Positions 16,822 through 26,659 of a DNA stretch of 43,590 nucleotides are shown here, piece by piece. How positions within the stretch are numbered: position 1 is the stretch's first letter; every line of letters begins with the position of its first letter. The position numbers and the translations under genes were made by a program. Under the pieces are notes generated by a model. It was not told the origin of the DNA, did no database searches, and saw only the letters and a list, made by a program, of their open reading frames with translations. The stretch comes from Enterococcus aquimarinus (GTDB lineage: Bacteria > Bacillota > Bacilli > Lactobacillales > Enterococcaceae). The stretch lies in contig NZ_JXKD01000018.1 in assembly GCF_001885765.1 (NCBI RefSeq), forward strand, positions 1-43,590, read 5' to 3'.

Positions 16822-17577
16822 GTGAGTACCGAAAATCGATTATTAGAAACGTGTCTTCTTGCAGGAAAAATTATGATGGAAAGTGGTTCTGAAGTCTATC
16901 GCGTAGAAGACACCATGAATCGGATTGCCTTGAGTGGTGGTCGGTCCGACAGTGTCAGTTACGTCACCGCTACCGGAATTTTCATTAGTTTAAAAGATAG
17001 TCATCAAACACAAATCGAAAATGTGAGCGAGCGCTCGATTAATTTGGAGAAAATCGTAGCCGTTAATCAACTCTCGCGAGATTTTTCAGCAAAAGTGATT
17101 ACATTAGATGAGTTATCGCACGCTTTAAAAATCATTGATGAAAAACATATCGATTTTCCCCTATGGCTAAAAACTCTTAGTGCAGGAATCGTCAGTAGTA
17201 CCTTAATGTATCTTTTTGGAGGAAGCTGGTTTGATTTTATCGCCACTTTTGGGATTGGCTGTTTCGGTTACTTATTGAAACATTATGTTCGCGTGTATTC
17301 TAAAACTTCTTACTTAGATTATTTTATCGCCTCATTAGGAATTGGGATTATGGCGATTTTAGCGGTTCATTATCATATAGCGCAATCAGTCGACCATTTA
17401 ATCATTGGTTCTGTGATGCCCTTAGTGCCAGGTGTTGCCATCACGACTTCTTTTCGGGATATTTTAGCCGGTCATATGATCAGTGGCTTAGTGCGCGGAA
17501 CCGAAGCCATTATTGTGGCAATCGCAATTGGTGTAGGGATTGCCACTGCCTTGATGACGGTAGGAGGAATGTTATAA
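16822..17577 (+). CDS. Threonine/serine exporter, large subunit (ThrE N-domain)
   Basis: A 251-residue protein matching the first half of ThrE-type amino acid exporters (DUF1212). The cytoplasmic N-terminal domain has the signature MESGSEVYRVEDTMNRIA and residues resembling a hydrolase fold. It is followed by about five membrane helices (from about residue 118) and the conserved VMPLVPGVAITTSFRDILAG. It starts with GTG, 8 bases after a perfect AAAGGAGG. Its stop overlaps the next start (TAATG), so the two subunits are made together. In Corynebacterium both halves form one ThrE protein; here they are split, as in many Firmicutes. Confidence 0.88.
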   Translation: MSTENRLLETCLLAGKIMMESGSEVYRVEDTMNRIALSGGRSDSVSYVTATGIFISLKDSHQTQIENVSERSINLEKIVAVNQLSRDFSAKVITLDELSHALKIIDEKHIDFPLWLKTLSAGIVSSTLMYLFGGSWFDFIATFGIGCFGYLLKHYVRVYSKTSYLDYFIASLGIGIMAILAVHYHIAQSVDHLIIGSVMPLVPGVAITTSFRDILAGHMISGLVRGTEAIIVAIAIGVGIATALMTVGGML

Positions 17578-18014
17578 TGTTGATTCAATTTTTATTTAGT
17601 TTCTTAAGTACTATCGCTTTTGGTGTCATTACCAACGTCCCTCGTCGCACGTTGCTGGCAAGCGGTGTGACAGGTGCCCTGGGTTGGATGATTTATATTT
17701 TGCTAAAACAAGCGAACTTTCCTTTAGGTTTTGCTAATTTTGTTGCTGCTTTCATGATTGGGTGTGCCAGTATTTTCTTTTCACGTCAAAAGAAAATCCC
17801 GATGTTGATTTTTATTGTCCCTAGTTTAGTGCCCCTTGTTCCTGGAGGTCCTGCTTATTTAGCGGTCCGTGAGATTGTCTTAGAAAATCTCAGCCAAGGT
17901 ATTCATTATATGACGGTTGTTGTTGTGACAGCTGGCGCAATTGCCGCAGGTTTTGTGATGACTAGCCTCGTAGAAAAAATCGTAGTGAATTGGGAAAATT
18001 TCCAAAAAAAATAA
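17577..18014 (+). CDS. Threonine/serine exporter, small membrane subunit (ThrE C-domain)
   Basis: A 145-residue protein with about four or five membrane helices, matching the second half of ThrE-type exporters (DUF3815/ThrE_2). The conserved LASGVTGALGWMIY and VPSLVPLVPGGPAYLAVREI parallel the VPLVPG loop of the first subunit, as expected for an internally duplicated transporter. Translation is coupled by a 1-bp overlap with the upstream gene. No clear terminator follows; the next promoter begins about 40 bp downstream. Confidence 0.87.
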   Translation: MLIQFLFSFLSTIAFGVITNVPRRTLLASGVTGALGWMIYILLKQANFPLGFANFVAAFMIGCASIFFSRQKKIPMLIFIVPSLVPLVPGGPAYLAVREIVLENLSQGIHYMTVVVVTAGAIAAGFVMTSLVEKIVVNWENFQKK

Positions 18015-18051
18015 GAGAATGATAATTTTTTTTAAATCCGTCTCAAGTCGC

Positions 18052-18081
18052 ATGACATTCTGATGGCTTCCTTGGTATACT
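18052..18081 (+). promoter_or_regulatory. Promoter of the TVP38-like gene
   Basis: ATGACA (18052-18057), 18-base spacer, TATACT (18076-18081) on the plus strand, about 34 bp upstream of the chosen start. Confidence 0.6.
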
Positions 18082-18114
18082 AAAATCAAATGTTGCATTA
18101 AAGGAGTGGACTGC

Positions 18115-18708
18115 ATGAATGTCACAACATCTAGAAGAATCATAAATTGGATTTCCATTATTGGAATGGGTTTTTCAGTCGCCTTAGCGATTTACTTTTT
18201 CAACCTTGGACTCTTTGATGATTTAAATGCTTTACAAAATCTAGTTGGAGGGTCATTGATTGTCGGACCACTTATTTTTATCAGTCTCCAAATTCTTCAA
18301 GTGGTCTTTCCGATTATTCCAGGAGGCGTTTCAACCGCTGCTGGGGTCTTCATGTTTGGTCCTATTGCCGGATTCTTTTATAATTATATTGGCATTACAA
18401 TAGGCTCCATGATTGTTTTCTTACTCGGACGCTACTATGGCAAACCTTTTGTCTTAAGTTTTATCAGTGAAAAACAATATGCTAAGTATGTTGCCTATCT
18501 CGATAATCAAAGTCGTTTTGACAAAATCTTTGCTTTAGCAATCTTCTTCCCACTTGCGCCAGACGATGCGTTATGCTTAATGGCCGGTTTGACAGACATG
18601 TCTTTTAAAAAGTTTAGTTGGATTATTCTATTAGGTAAACCGGCGTCTATCTTTATCTATAGTTTATTGCTCGTTTATGGCACGAATTTTATTACTCAAT
18701 TTATGTAA
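18115..18708 (+). CDS. TVP38/TMEM64 family (DedA-like) membrane protein
   Basis: A 197-residue integral membrane protein with about five to six hydrophobic segments. The central VTT/SNARE-associated region shows FPIIPGGVSTAAGVFMFG, then GSMIVFLLGRYYGKPF and FFPLAPDDALCLMAGLTDMSF, all typical of the family. Related proteins act as lipid scramblases or in membrane homeostasis; the exact role here is unknown. A GTG at 18106 is in frame, but the AAAGGAG site is well spaced (8 bases) from the ATG at 18115. It is monocistronic, with its own promoter and terminator. Confidence 0.87.
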   Translation: MNVTTSRRIINWISIIGMGFSVALAIYFFNLGLFDDLNALQNLVGGSLIVGPLIFISLQILQVVFPIIPGGVSTAAGVFMFGPIAGFFYNYIGITIGSMIVFLLGRYYGKPFVLSFISEKQYAKYVAYLDNQSRFDKIFALAIFFPLAPDDALCLMAGLTDMSFKKFSWIILLGKPASIFIYSLLLVYGTNFITQFM

Positions 18709-18715
18709 CATCACT

Positions 18716-18752
18716 AAAACACTTTGAAGAAAGTATTTTTCAAAGTGTTTTT
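18716..18752 (+). terminator. Terminator of the TVP38-like gene
   Basis: A 13-bp inverted repeat AAAACACTTTGAA / TTCAAAGTGTTTT with a 10-base loop, rich in T after the second arm. Confidence 0.85.
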
Positions 18753-18783
18753 CTATACTTCTTATTAGAATCGAGGGATTTTC

Positions 18784-20589
18784 ATGCTTCCTATGTTAAA
18801 AGAAAACACAAACCAATTGATCGGTTTTTTAAAGCAGACGACAAGATACTTCCGTGATGTCTTATTGATGCACGGACTGTTGTTGTTTATGATCATTCCT
18901 CTCTTAAGTAATGGGACAAAATTTCTATTTCAACTCGCTGATATCCCTTCCTTTACGCTTGAACTTTTCTATCCTTTTATTTTCCAACATCCTTTTATCA
19001 CTTTTAGCTTAATCATGATTTTACTAAGCGTTGTGGTTCTGATTTATTTTGAATTCACTTTTTTACTATTAAGTTTATATTTTATTAAAAAAGAGCAGCC
19101 CATTAGCTTAAAGCAGCTTTTATCTTTGACCTTCATGCAAATCAAAAAATTACGTCCAGCAGTCATTCTTTTTTTCCTTTTTTATTTTTTCTTAGTCCTA
19201 CCCCTTGGCGGATTTTCATTGCATTCAGAGTTGTTAGCGAAAATAAAACTCCCGGCATTCATCATTGACTTTATTTTTATCAATCGGTTGTTTGTCATCA
19301 TACTATATTTGATGATTTATCTGTTATTGAGTTACATCGCGTTAAGGCTAACGTTTACGTTACCGGCAATGATCTTATTGAATGCCTCTTTACGACAAGC
19401 TATTCGTCATAGTCTCCTCTTAACACGCAAAAACTTTTGGAAAATCATCTCCCAGCTTGTTTTTATTACCATCGGGATTACCTTTCTTACGTCAGTCTCT
19501 TTTTCCCTCGTTTTAGGAATACAGCGGCTAATCGAACTATTTTTCCCTTCTAAAGCCCTGCCTTTTGCCGTCGTCAGTTTATTAGCTTTACAACTAATTT
19601 ATATCATCAATCTCGTCTTATCCACGATTATCATTTTTTATCTCATCATCGAATGGCTGGATCGTGAAAATTATTTATTTCCTCTTCCAGCGATGAATGC
19701 TTTATTCAAAAACCCAGACACGAAACGGCGGATGAGACTGAAATGGCCTTACGTGACACCATTCATTCTAATGTCAATGATCATTCTTTTGCATTACAAT
19801 TATACGTACTTAACGAATGTGTCAAGTCAACCCATTGTCACGATTTCGCATCGCGGTGTCTCTCAAGCCAACGGTGTCCAAAATTCAATTGAAGCATTGC
19901 GCGCTACTAGTCAATACTATCAACCAGATTTTATCGAAATGGATATTCAAATGACGAAAGATCAGCAATTTGTCGTTTTTCATGATTTTAACTTACGATC
20001 GTTAACTGGACTGAATCAAATCGTCGAAGAAAGTACGTTGAGTGAGATTTTGCCGCTAACGGTGCGTGAAAATGACCAACAAGCAGCGATCCCCACCTTT
20101 GATGCGTACTTAGAACAAGCGAAAATGAATCAGCAAAAGTTGTTGATTGAAATCAAAACGCAACGAAAAGATGAAGCGGTGATTGTGCACCAATTTTTAC
20201 AACAATACAAAACGCGCATTCTGGAAGAGGGACATCTTATTCAGGCACTCTCGCTTGGATTGGTCGAAACGTTTAAAAACGAAGCACCCGAATTAACAAT
20301 CGGCTATATTATTCCTTTTCATTTTGTCGGACTGCCCGTTTCACAAGCTGATTTTTTTATGATGGAATATAGTACGCTTAATCGTAGCTTTATTGATGCA
20401 GCACATAACGAAGGAAAGTTTGTTTTCACCTGGACTCCGAATCAAACTGAAACGATGGAACGCATGATGTTCTATGGTGTCGAAGGGATTGTGACGGATC
20501 GGATGGATTTATTAACTGCTCAAAAAAGGCTGCCTGAGACGATGAGCTACGCAGACAAATTAGCTTATTTCTTAATTGGGATTGGATAA
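18784..20589 (+). CDS. Membrane-anchored glycerophosphodiester phosphodiesterase
   Basis: A 601-residue two-part protein. The first 340 residues hold about eight membrane helices of the GDPD membrane domain (DUF3413/YhdU-like region not assignable more precisely), including the paired stretch [22 protein letters not shown]. The rest is a GDPD barrel outside the membrane with the catalytic H356-R357 (ISHRG), [29 protein letters not shown] and FTWTPN. It would cleave glycerophosphodiesters, for example deacylated lipids or lipoteichoic acid fragments, into glycerol 3-phosphate and an alcohol. The ribosome site (GAGGGA) is modest. It stands alone, just before yeiH. Confidence 0.88.
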   Translation: MLPMLKENTNQLIGFLKQTTRYFRDVLLMHGLLLFMIIPLLSNGTKFLFQLADIPSFTLELFYPFIFQHPFITFSLIMILLSVVVLIYFEFTFLLLSLYFIKKEQPISLKQLLSLTFMQIKKLRPAVILFFLFYFFLVLPLGGFSLHSELLAKIKLPAFIIDFIFINRLFVIILYLMIYLLLSYIALRLTFTLPAMILLNASLRQAIRHSLLLTRKNFWKIISQLVFITIGITFLTSVSFSLVLGIQRLIELFFPSKALPFAVVSLLALQLIYIINLVLSTIIIFYLIIEWLDRENYLFPLPAMNALFKNPDTKRRMRLKWPYVTPFILMSMIILLHYNYTYLTNVSSQPIVTISHRGVSQANGVQNSIEALRATSQYYQPDFIEMDIQMTKDQQFVVFHDFNLRSLTGLNQIVEESTLSEILPLTVRENDQQAAIPTFDAYLEQAKMNQQKLLIEIKTQRKDEAVIVHQFLQQYKTRILEEGHLIQALSLGLVETFKNEAPELTIGYIIPFHFVGLPVSQADFFMMEYSTLNRSFIDAAHNEGKFVFTWTPNQTETMERMMFYGVEGIVTDRMDLLTAQKRLPETMSYADKLAYFLIGIG

Positions 20590-20606
20590 TTCTACGCATT
20601 CCTCCA

Positions 20607-20635
20607 TTGCAATCTCACTAAAAATGATTAATAAT
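20607..20635 (+). promoter_or_regulatory. Promoter of the YeiH-family gene
   Basis: TTGCAA (20607-20612), 17-base spacer, AATAAT (20630-20635) on the plus strand, just after the GDPD stop and about 37 bp before the TTG start. Confidence 0.5.
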
Positions 20636-20671
20636 AGTGAAGTTAGTTTTTATTTAAATGGAGGTGTCTTT

Positions 20672-21694
20672 TTGAATACTGATCTATTGATCCAAATGAC
20701 GAAAAAAATACCTGTCTTACCGGGTTTAATTCTTGCCATTACCGTAGCTGGTTTTGCTAAATTTCTAGCGATTTTTTTGCCGCAACTCGGTGGGGCGACA
20801 ATTGCGATTTTATTGGGTATTTTTCTCGGAAATGTTTTTTTTAAGCAGTCCTATTTACAAGTTGGGACAAAATACGCTGAAAGTCGCTTGCTTGAATTTT
20901 CGGTCGTGCTCTTAGGTTTAACCGTAACCTTTCAAACCATCGCTGAAATGGGTGTTCAAGGGATTCTTTATATCGCTTTAATCATGACTGGAACGATTGT
21001 CTTTGCCTATTATATCGGCTTAAAATTAGGATTTAATCAACAGATGTCCTTATTAATGTCCGGCGGTAATGCGGTTTGTGGTTCTTCTGCGATTGCCGCA
21101 ATTGCTCCGTCGATTCACGCGAAAGAAGAAGAAAAAGGACAAATCATTACTTTAGTCAATTTACTCGGGACTGTCATGATGTTAACTTTGCCTTTTCTAG
21201 CAAATGGTCTCTTTGGTGATAACGTGCTTGCAAAAAGTGCGCTCATTGGAGGAACCTTGCAATCCGTCGGGCAAGTCGTCGCTGGCGCCAGTTTAATTGA
21301 TGAGCAAGTCTTAAAATATGCGATGCTTTTTAAAATTATCCGGATTATGGCTTTAGCACTCGTGGTTTACGTCTTCGGCCAAATGGCAAAAAAAGGGAAT
21401 TTGGCAGACGCTGACGTGCAAGTAGTGAAAAAGAAAGCACCCTTACCTTGGTATGTCGTTGGATTTTTAATTTTTTGTCTTTTAAATAGTCTAATCGTTC
21501 TCCCGGCTATTTTTGTGGATAGCGCAAAATGGCTTAGTTCTTGGTTTGAAACAACGGCTCTCGCTGCAATTGGTCTGCGACTTAATTTAGTGAAATTTAT
21601 CCAAGAGGGACCTCGATTCTTAATCTACGGGTTGTCTGTTGGGACTTTTCAAACAATCGCAGCTGTCATTCTTATTTTTCTCTTTTTTAGTTAA
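20672..21694 (+). CDS. YeiH family putative sulfate/anion exporter (UPF0324)
   Basis: A 340-residue membrane protein with about ten helices, belonging to the YeiH/UPF0324 family of putative sulfate exporters; the substrate is not firmly known. Family stretches are [57 protein letters not shown] and [16 protein letters not shown]. The frame is open from 20576, but a strong GGAGG lies 7 bases before a TTG at 20672, and the hydrophobic fold begins just after it. The upstream part would contain the promoter, so TTG is taken as the start. Confidence 0.85.
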   Translation: MNTDLLIQMTKKIPVLPGLILAITVAGFAKFLAIFLPQLGGATIAILLGIFLGNVFFKQSYLQVGTKYAESRLLEFSVVLLGLTVTFQTIAEMGVQGILYIALIMTGTIVFAYYIGLKLGFNQQMSLLMSGGNAVCGSSAIAAIAPSIHAKEEEKGQIITLVNLLGTVMMLTLPFLANGLFGDNVLAKSALIGGTLQSVGQVVAGASLIDEQVLKYAMLFKIIRIMALALVVYVFGQMAKKGNLADADVQVVKKKAPLPWYVVGFLIFCLLNSLIVLPAIFVDSAKWLSSWFETTALAAIGLRLNLVKFIQEGPRFLIYGLSVGTFQTIAAVILIFLFFS

Positions 21695-21700
21695 TTCATC

Positions 21701-21746
21701 AAAACGAACACTCGAGAAAGATTTTTTGGCTTGAGTGTTCGTTTTT
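21701..21746 (+). terminator. Terminator of the YeiH-family gene
   Basis: AAAACGAACACTC (21701-21713) pairs with GAGTGTTCGTTTT (21733-21745), followed by T-rich sequence on the plus strand. Confidence 0.85.
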
Positions 21747-21768
21747 CTTTTGAATTATGGAACGAACC

Positions 21769-21801
21769 AAAAAAAGCACTCAATAAATGAGTGCTTTTTT
21801 T
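21769..21801 (-). terminator. Terminator of pgi
   Basis: A 14-bp perfect inverted repeat AAAAAAAGCACTCA / TGAGTGCTTTTTTT with a 5-base loop, 26 bp beyond the pgi stop. It has T-runs on both strands, so it may back up the preceding plus-strand terminator. Confidence 0.9.
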
Positions 21802-21826
21802 GTGACGATTTGGTTAACGTGTTCGT

Positions 21827-23173
21827 TTATAGACGTTCGTTTAATTCTTTTGCTAATTCTTCAAATCCAGGTTTGCCAAGTAAAGCAAACATGTTTGCTT
21901 TGTAAGCTTCTACTCCTGGTTGGTCAAACGGATTCACGCCATTTAAGTAACCTGAAATTCCAACCGCAATTTCAAAGAAGTACACAAGGTAACCTAACGT
22001 GAAAGCATCCATTTCTGGTAATTTCACTAAGAAGTTTGGTACATTACCATCTGTGTGAGCCAAGAGTGTTCCTTCGAACGCTTTGGTATTCACAAAATCA
22101 ATGTCTTTTCCTTCTAAATAGCCTAAGCCATCTAAATCGGCATCTTGTACAGGGATTGCCAATGATTTGCGAGGTTTTTCAACTTTAAGCACCGTCTCAA
22201 AGACATTGCGTTGACCATCTTGAATCGTTTGACCGATTGAGTGTAAGTCAGTTGAGAAGTTCGCGCTTGATGGATAGATTCCTTTTTGGTCTTTTCCTTC
22301 TGATTCACCGAAGAGTTGTTTCCACCACTCAGAGAAATATTGCATGCCTGGTTCGTAATTCACTAAAATTTCGATTGCTTTTCCTTTACGGTATAAAATA
22401 TTACGAAGTGCCGCATATTGGTAAGCGCCATTTTTCGTTAAGTCAGGATCAGTGTATGCTACCTGAGCTTCAGCTGCACCCGCCATTAACGCGTCAATAT
22501 CCGCCCCACTTACCGCAATTGGTAATAATCCTACTGGTGTTAAGACTGTAAAGCGTCCACCTACATCATCTGGAATCACAAATGTTTCCCAGCCTTCAGC
22601 ATCGGCTTCGACTTTGACTGCCCCTTTCGCACGGTCAGTTGTCGCATAAATACGTTTGTTCGCTTCTGCCTGACCATATTTTTTAATTAATAATTCTTTA
22701 AAGACACGAAACGCAATCGCAGGCTCTGTTGTTGTTCCTGATTTTGAAATCACGTTCACAGAAAAATCACGATCGCCAATTAGTTCAATTAAATCAGCCA
22801 AGTAAGTTGAAGAAATTGAATTTCCGGCAAAAAGGATTTGCGGTGTTTGACGCGCTTCTTTTGGTAGTTCATTGTAAAATGAATGTTGTAAAAACTCAAT
22901 TGCTGCACGCGCACCAAGGTATGAACCACCGATTCCGATAACAACTAACACTTCTGAATCTGATTGGATTTTTTTTGCGGCTGCTTTAATGCGGGCAAAC
23001 TCATCTTTGTCATAATTTGTTGGTAAGTCAATCCAACCAACGAAATCATTCCCAGGACCTGTTTTTTCACGCAATGCTTTATCCGCTGCTGTTACTTGTG
23101 TTTGCATGTAAGCTAATTCATGATCTTGCACAAATGTTGATACTTTTGAATAATCAAATTGAATATGTGACAT
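21827..23173 (-). CDS. pgi: Glucose-6-phosphate isomerase
   Basis: Interconverts glucose 6-phosphate and fructose 6-phosphate at the branch between glycolysis and the pentose phosphate pathway. Its 448 residues are the short form usual in Firmicutes. The two SIS domains show [19 protein letters not shown], the phosphate-binding [16 protein letters not shown], and catalytic-region stretches [14 protein letters not shown] and [14 protein letters not shown]. The ATG follows a purine-rich AAGGGGGAT site. It lies downstream of gdhA on the same strand but has a promoter of its own. Confidence 0.97.
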   Translation of the reverse strand: MSHIQFDYSKVSTFVQDHELAYMQTQVTAADKALREKTGPGNDFVGWIDLPTNYDKDEFARIKAAAKKIQSDSEVLVVIGIGGSYLGARAAIEFLQHSFYNELPKEARQTPQILFAGNSISSTYLADLIELIGDRDFSVNVISKSGTTTEPAIAFRVFKELLIKKYGQAEANKRIYATTDRAKGAVKVEADAEGWETFVIPDDVGGRFTVLTPVGLLPIAVSGADIDALMAGAAEAQVAYTDPDLTKNGAYQYAALRNILYRKGKAIEILVNYEPGMQYFSEWWKQLFGESEGKDQKGIYPSSANFSTDLHSIGQTIQDGQRNVFETVLKVEKPRKSLAIPVQDADLDGLGYLEGKDIDFVNTKAFEGTLLAHTDGNVPNFLVKLPEMDAFTLGYLVYFFEIAVGISGYLNGVNPFDQPGVEAYKANMFALLGKPGFEELAKELNERL

Positions 23174-23214
23174 TCAATATCCCCCTTAACGCTCAATATT
23201 TTCACTACAATACT

Positions 23215-23243
23215 ACTTTACTTTTTTTAGCGGAAATTATCAA
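23215..23243 (-). promoter_or_regulatory. Promoter of pgi
   Basis: TTGATA (23238-23243), 17-base spacer, TAAAGT (23215-23220) on the minus strand, beginning just after the gdhA stop. Confidence 0.5.
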
Positions 23244-23255
23244 GTAGAAGTTGGA

Positions 23256-24605
23256 TTAGACCAGTCCTTGAATGACCATCGCTTCGGCCACTCGCTTAAA
23301 GCCAGCAATATTGGCACCTAGCATAAAATTGTTTTCTGCTTGATGTTCTTTGGCTGTATCACGACAGTTCTCATAAATATTTTTCATAATTTTATCTAAT
23401 TCTTGATCAACTTTCTCTGTTTCCCATTGCAAACGTTGCGAATTTTGACTCATCTCTAAAGCAGAAACCGCTACGCCTCCTGCATTCGCCGCTTTACCAG
23501 GACAATAATACAGACCTTCCTCAATAAAATAATCGGCTGCTTCAAGAGAACTTGGCATGTTCGCTCCCTCAGCCACGATTCTCACGCCATTTTTTACTAA
23601 CACTTTTGCTTGATCCAAGCCAATTTCGTTTTGCGTTGCACACGGGAAAGCTAACTCAGCAGCGACTTCAAAGTCCCATACCGTCTCGCCTGGAAAATAC
23701 TTCGCGTTTGGCCGTGCTTTGACGTATTCCGTTAAGCGTTCGCGACGAACTTCTTTAATATCTTTTAATAGCGCTAAATCGATACCTTCTTCGTCATAGA
23801 TAAAGCCAGAAGAATCCGAACAAGTGACAGGTAACGCGCCTAATTGATATAATTTTTCAATACAATAGGTCGCCACATTCCCACTACCAGAAACCATCGC
23901 CACTTTTTGATGGAAATCTTCATTCAAGTCGTTTAATAAATGTTTAACAAAATAAACAACGCCATAGCCTGTCGCCTCCGCGCGGCCTTTACTACCCCAA
24001 AACTCTAGTGGTTTACCCGTTAAGACACCCGCGTCATATTGTTTGATGCGTTTGTAAGTGCCGTAGAGGTAACCAATTTCACGTTTCCCTACACCAATGT
24101 CACCAGCAGGAATATCGGTGTTGGGGCCAATATATTTTGAGAGCTCTAACATAAAACTTTGACAAAAACGCATGATTTCTCCGTCAGATTTCCCTTTCGG
24201 ATCAAAGTCACTTCCGCCTTTTCCGCCACCAATTGGTAGGCCAGTTAAGGCATTTTTAAAGATTTGCTCAAAGGCTAAAAATTTTAAAATACTAAGATTA
24301 ACCGACGGATGGAAACGCAGACCGCCTTTATAAGGTCCTAAGGCAGAATTAAATTGAATGCGGTAGCCGCGATTGACTTGCCAATTGCCTTGGTCATCTT
24401 GCCACGGTACTCGGAATTGAATCACTCGTTCTGGTTCAGTGATGAGCGAAACAAGGTTTTGTGCAGCGTACTCTGGGTGATTTTCTAAAAAAGGAATGAT
24501 CGTTGGTAAAAATTCATCGATTGCTTGTAAAAATTCGGTCTCGTGTGAATTTCTTTGATGAATTTTTTCTTGAACATTTTTAGCGTATTCTGATGCGTTT
24601 GTCAT
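23256..24605 (-). CDS. gdhA: Glutamate dehydrogenase (NADP-type, hexameric)
   Basis: Catalyses 2-oxoglutarate plus ammonium plus NADPH to glutamate (reversible). The 449 residues match the small hexameric class. The substrate domain shows GGLRFHPSVNLSILKFLAFEQIFKNAL with the conserved lysines, then LPIGGGKGGSDFDPKGKSD (catalytic Lys) and PAGDIGVGKREIGYLYG. The coenzyme domain shows TGYGVVYF and VAMVSGSGNVATYC. NADP use is inferred from similarity to the biosynthetic subgroup. The ATG follows a GGGGGG ribosome site. No terminator separates it from pgi. Confidence 0.95.
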   Translation of the reverse strand: MTNASEYAKNVQEKIHQRNSHETEFLQAIDEFLPTIIPFLENHPEYAAQNLVSLITEPERVIQFRVPWQDDQGNWQVNRGYRIQFNSALGPYKGGLRFHPSVNLSILKFLAFEQIFKNALTGLPIGGGKGGSDFDPKGKSDGEIMRFCQSFMLELSKYIGPNTDIPAGDIGVGKREIGYLYGTYKRIKQYDAGVLTGKPLEFWGSKGRAEATGYGVVYFVKHLLNDLNEDFHQKVAMVSGSGNVATYCIEKLYQLGALPVTCSDSSGFIYDEEGIDLALLKDIKEVRRERLTEYVKARPNAKYFPGETVWDFEVAAELAFPCATQNEIGLDQAKVLVKNGVRIVAEGANMPSSLEAADYFIEEGLYYCPGKAANAGGVAVSALEMSQNSQRLQWETEKVDQELDKIMKNIYENCRDTAKEHQAENNFMLGANIAGFKRVAEAMVIQGLV

Positions 24606-24741
24606 GAAAGTCCCCCCTTAATTTGGTAGTATGATTTTATCAGATAATTAGAAAATTTTCATTCATTATTACTGAAATTAATGAAAAAATTTTTAATTTT
24701 CACATTTTTTGCTTAAATAACTAGAAATTCGAGGTGTTCAT

Positions 24742-26007
24742 ATGGAAAAATCTTACGATGTCATCGTTGTTGGTGGCGGTACAAGTGGCATGATGGCAGC
24801 AATCGCCGCTGCTGAAGCTGGTGCGAAGGTTTTAATGATTGAAAAGAATAAACGATTTGGAAAAAAATTATTAATGACCGGTGGCGGTCGCTGTAATGTG
24901 ACAAATAATCGGGATGTAGATGATTTGATTCGACATATTCCTGGAAATGGAAAATTTCTTCACAGCACTTTCTCACAATTTAACAATTTTGATGTGATGG
25001 CTTTTTTTGCCGAACAAGGTGTCGCCTTAAAAGAAGAAGATCACGGCAGAATGTTCCCAGTAACCGATAAGTCTATGACGATTGTCGAAGCACTTGTCAA
25101 TCGGATGAAAACGCTCGGTGTCACTTTTGCCATGCAAACAACGGTTCAAAAATTACTGCGCGACGACAATCATATTACAGGCGTTGAAACAGAATTTGAG
25201 AACTTTTACGCGCCTTGTGTGGTCTTAACAACGGGGGGGCGGACGTATCCTTCGACGGGATCTACGGGTGATGGCTATCGCTTAGCTAAAAAAGTCGGCC
25301 ACACCATCAGTCCCCTCTACGCGACTGAATCCGCCTTGCTGTCAGATGAACCCTATATTATCGATAAAACGCTCCAAGGGATTTCGTTGCGCGATATTGT
25401 CTTACGCATTGAAGATGACAATGGAAAAATGGTCACTGAGCATAAAATGGACTTACTTTTCACCCATTTTGGTATTTCCGGTCCTGCAGCACTTCGCTGT
25501 TCTTCTTTTGTCAATCAATTACTCGAAAAACAAGAAAATGTTTCGGCCGTTTTAGATTGTTTCCCTGACGTATCAGAAGCCGATCTTTTGAAAAAATTAA
25601 ACGAAGCGCTTCAGGATACCAAAAAAAACGTTAAAAATGCTTTAGCTTCATTTTTACCAGAACGACTCCTAACTTTTTATCTTGATCGGTTAGGACTGAC
25701 CGATTGCCCTAGTCAACAATTGTCGCAAGAGCAAGTAGAAAGTATCCGTCACCTCTTCAAACACTTTACCATTAAGATTCATAAAACGTTGCCCCTTGAA
25801 AAGTCATTTGTGACAGGTGGCGGTATTCACTTAAAAGAAATTAATCCAAAAACGATGGAAAGTAAATGTTTGCCAGGCTTATTCTTCGCTGGAGAATTAA
25901 TTGATATCAATGGCTATACCGGTGGCTTTAATATTACGGCCGCTTTTTGTACCGGACATAGCGCCGGCGTCCATGCCGCGCAAACCGCCAGTTACTTTTC
26001 CTACTAG
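24742..26007 (+). CDS. HI0933-family flavoprotein (FAD-dependent oxidoreductase)
   Basis: A 421-residue cytoplasmic flavoprotein of the HI0933/YhiN/YtfP group; its reaction is not established. The N-terminal dinucleotide site is VIVVGGGTSGMMAAIAAAEAGAKVLMIEKN, directly followed by GKKLLMTGGGRCNVTNN, which is diagnostic for this family. The middle has LTTGGRTYPSTGSTGDGY and LFTHFGISGPAAL. The C-terminal FAD contact is FFAGELIDINGYTGGFNITAAFCTGHSAG. The ribosome site is GAGGTG. It is divergent from gdhA and probably monocistronic. Confidence 0.92.
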   Translation: MEKSYDVIVVGGGTSGMMAAIAAAEAGAKVLMIEKNKRFGKKLLMTGGGRCNVTNNRDVDDLIRHIPGNGKFLHSTFSQFNNFDVMAFFAEQGVALKEEDHGRMFPVTDKSMTIVEALVNRMKTLGVTFAMQTTVQKLLRDDNHITGVETEFENFYAPCVVLTTGGRTYPSTGSTGDGYRLAKKVGHTISPLYATESALLSDEPYIIDKTLQGISLRDIVLRIEDDNGKMVTEHKMDLLFTHFGISGPAALRCSSFVNQLLEKQENVSAVLDCFPDVSEADLLKKLNEALQDTKKNVKNALASFLPERLLTFYLDRLGLTDCPSQQLSQEQVESIRHLFKHFTIKIHKTLPLEKSFVTGGGIHLKEINPKTMESKCLPGLFFAGELIDINGYTGGFNITAAFCTGHSAGVHAAQTASYFSY

Positions 26008-26110
26008 GAATCTTTTATAAGCAGTCTTCCTACATAGAGAGACTGCTCACGATAAAGACGAAGGTTACTTCACTCAAATAATGATTTGAACGACACGCTT
26101 TACAATGTAA

Positions 26111-26150
26111 AAAAACCTTAGGATCAGTATTTCTGGCTCCTAAGGTTTTT
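26111..26150. terminator. Bidirectional terminator between the flavoprotein gene and ybaK
   Basis: A 13-bp inverted repeat AAAAACCTTAGGA / TCCTAAGGTTTTT with T-runs on both strands, located between converging genes. Confidence 0.88.
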
Positions 26151-26158
26151 CGCATTTT

Positions 26159-26644
26159 TTAGACAATTGTTCCGACGAATGCCTTGGTCAAACGGATTAA
26201 TGCTTGGGGCGCTAGTCCCATCTGTATGCCCCGACGCCCTGCTGAGACAATCATTTCATCCCAGATTTCTACACTTGAGTCAAGATATGTAGGGAATTGC
26301 TTTTTCATTCCTACAGGTGAACAACCACCTCGGATATAGCCAGTCGTTTTTTCGAGTTCCGTTAAATGGAGTAGCTCCACTTTTTTATTTCCACTCAGTT
26401 TTGCTAATTTTTTTAAATCTGCTTCTTGATTACTTGGAATGACTGCCACGATTGGACCCGTGACGTTTCCTACAAAAAGCAATGTCTTAAAGATTTGTGC
26501 TTCTTTTTTTTCGTGCAATTGATCGGCGACATGATTCGCACTGACCGCGTCTTCTGACCAAGTATAATGATACAGTGTATACGGAATTTTTTGCTGCTCA
26601 ACGATTCTTAGTGCATTCGTTTTACTTTCTTTCTTTTTTGCCAT
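26159..26644 (-). CDS. ybaK: Cys-tRNA(Pro)/Cys-tRNA(Cys) deacylase, YbaK/EbsC type
   Basis: A 161-residue trans-editing enzyme that hydrolyses Cys wrongly loaded on tRNA-Pro. The fold shows the family's conserved AQIFKTLLFVG (central Lys), IVAVIPSNQEADLKKLAKLSGNKKVELL, GYIRGGCSPVGMKKQFPTYLD and SAGRRGIQMGLAPQAL. The enterococcal homologue is known as EbsC. The ATG is 15 bp after the aroD-side neighbour's stop, with GGAGGAAT before it, so it is the last gene of a three-gene minus-strand operon (rlmI-like, aroD, ybaK). Confidence 0.93.
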   Translation of the reverse strand: MAKKKESKTNALRIVEQQKIPYTLYHYTWSEDAVSANHVADQLHEKKEAQIFKTLLFVGNVTGPIVAVIPSNQEADLKKLAKLSGNKKVELLHLTELEKTTGYIRGGCSPVGMKKQFPTYLDSSVEIWDEMIVSAGRRGIQMGLAPQALIRLTKAFVGTIV

Positions 26645-26659
26645 TTCGAATAATTCCTC

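Noticed and set aside
20576-20671. Upstream extension of the YeiH frame, overlapping the GDPD gene
   Set aside because: It would include the promoter, and the GGAGG site clearly points to the TTG at 20672.
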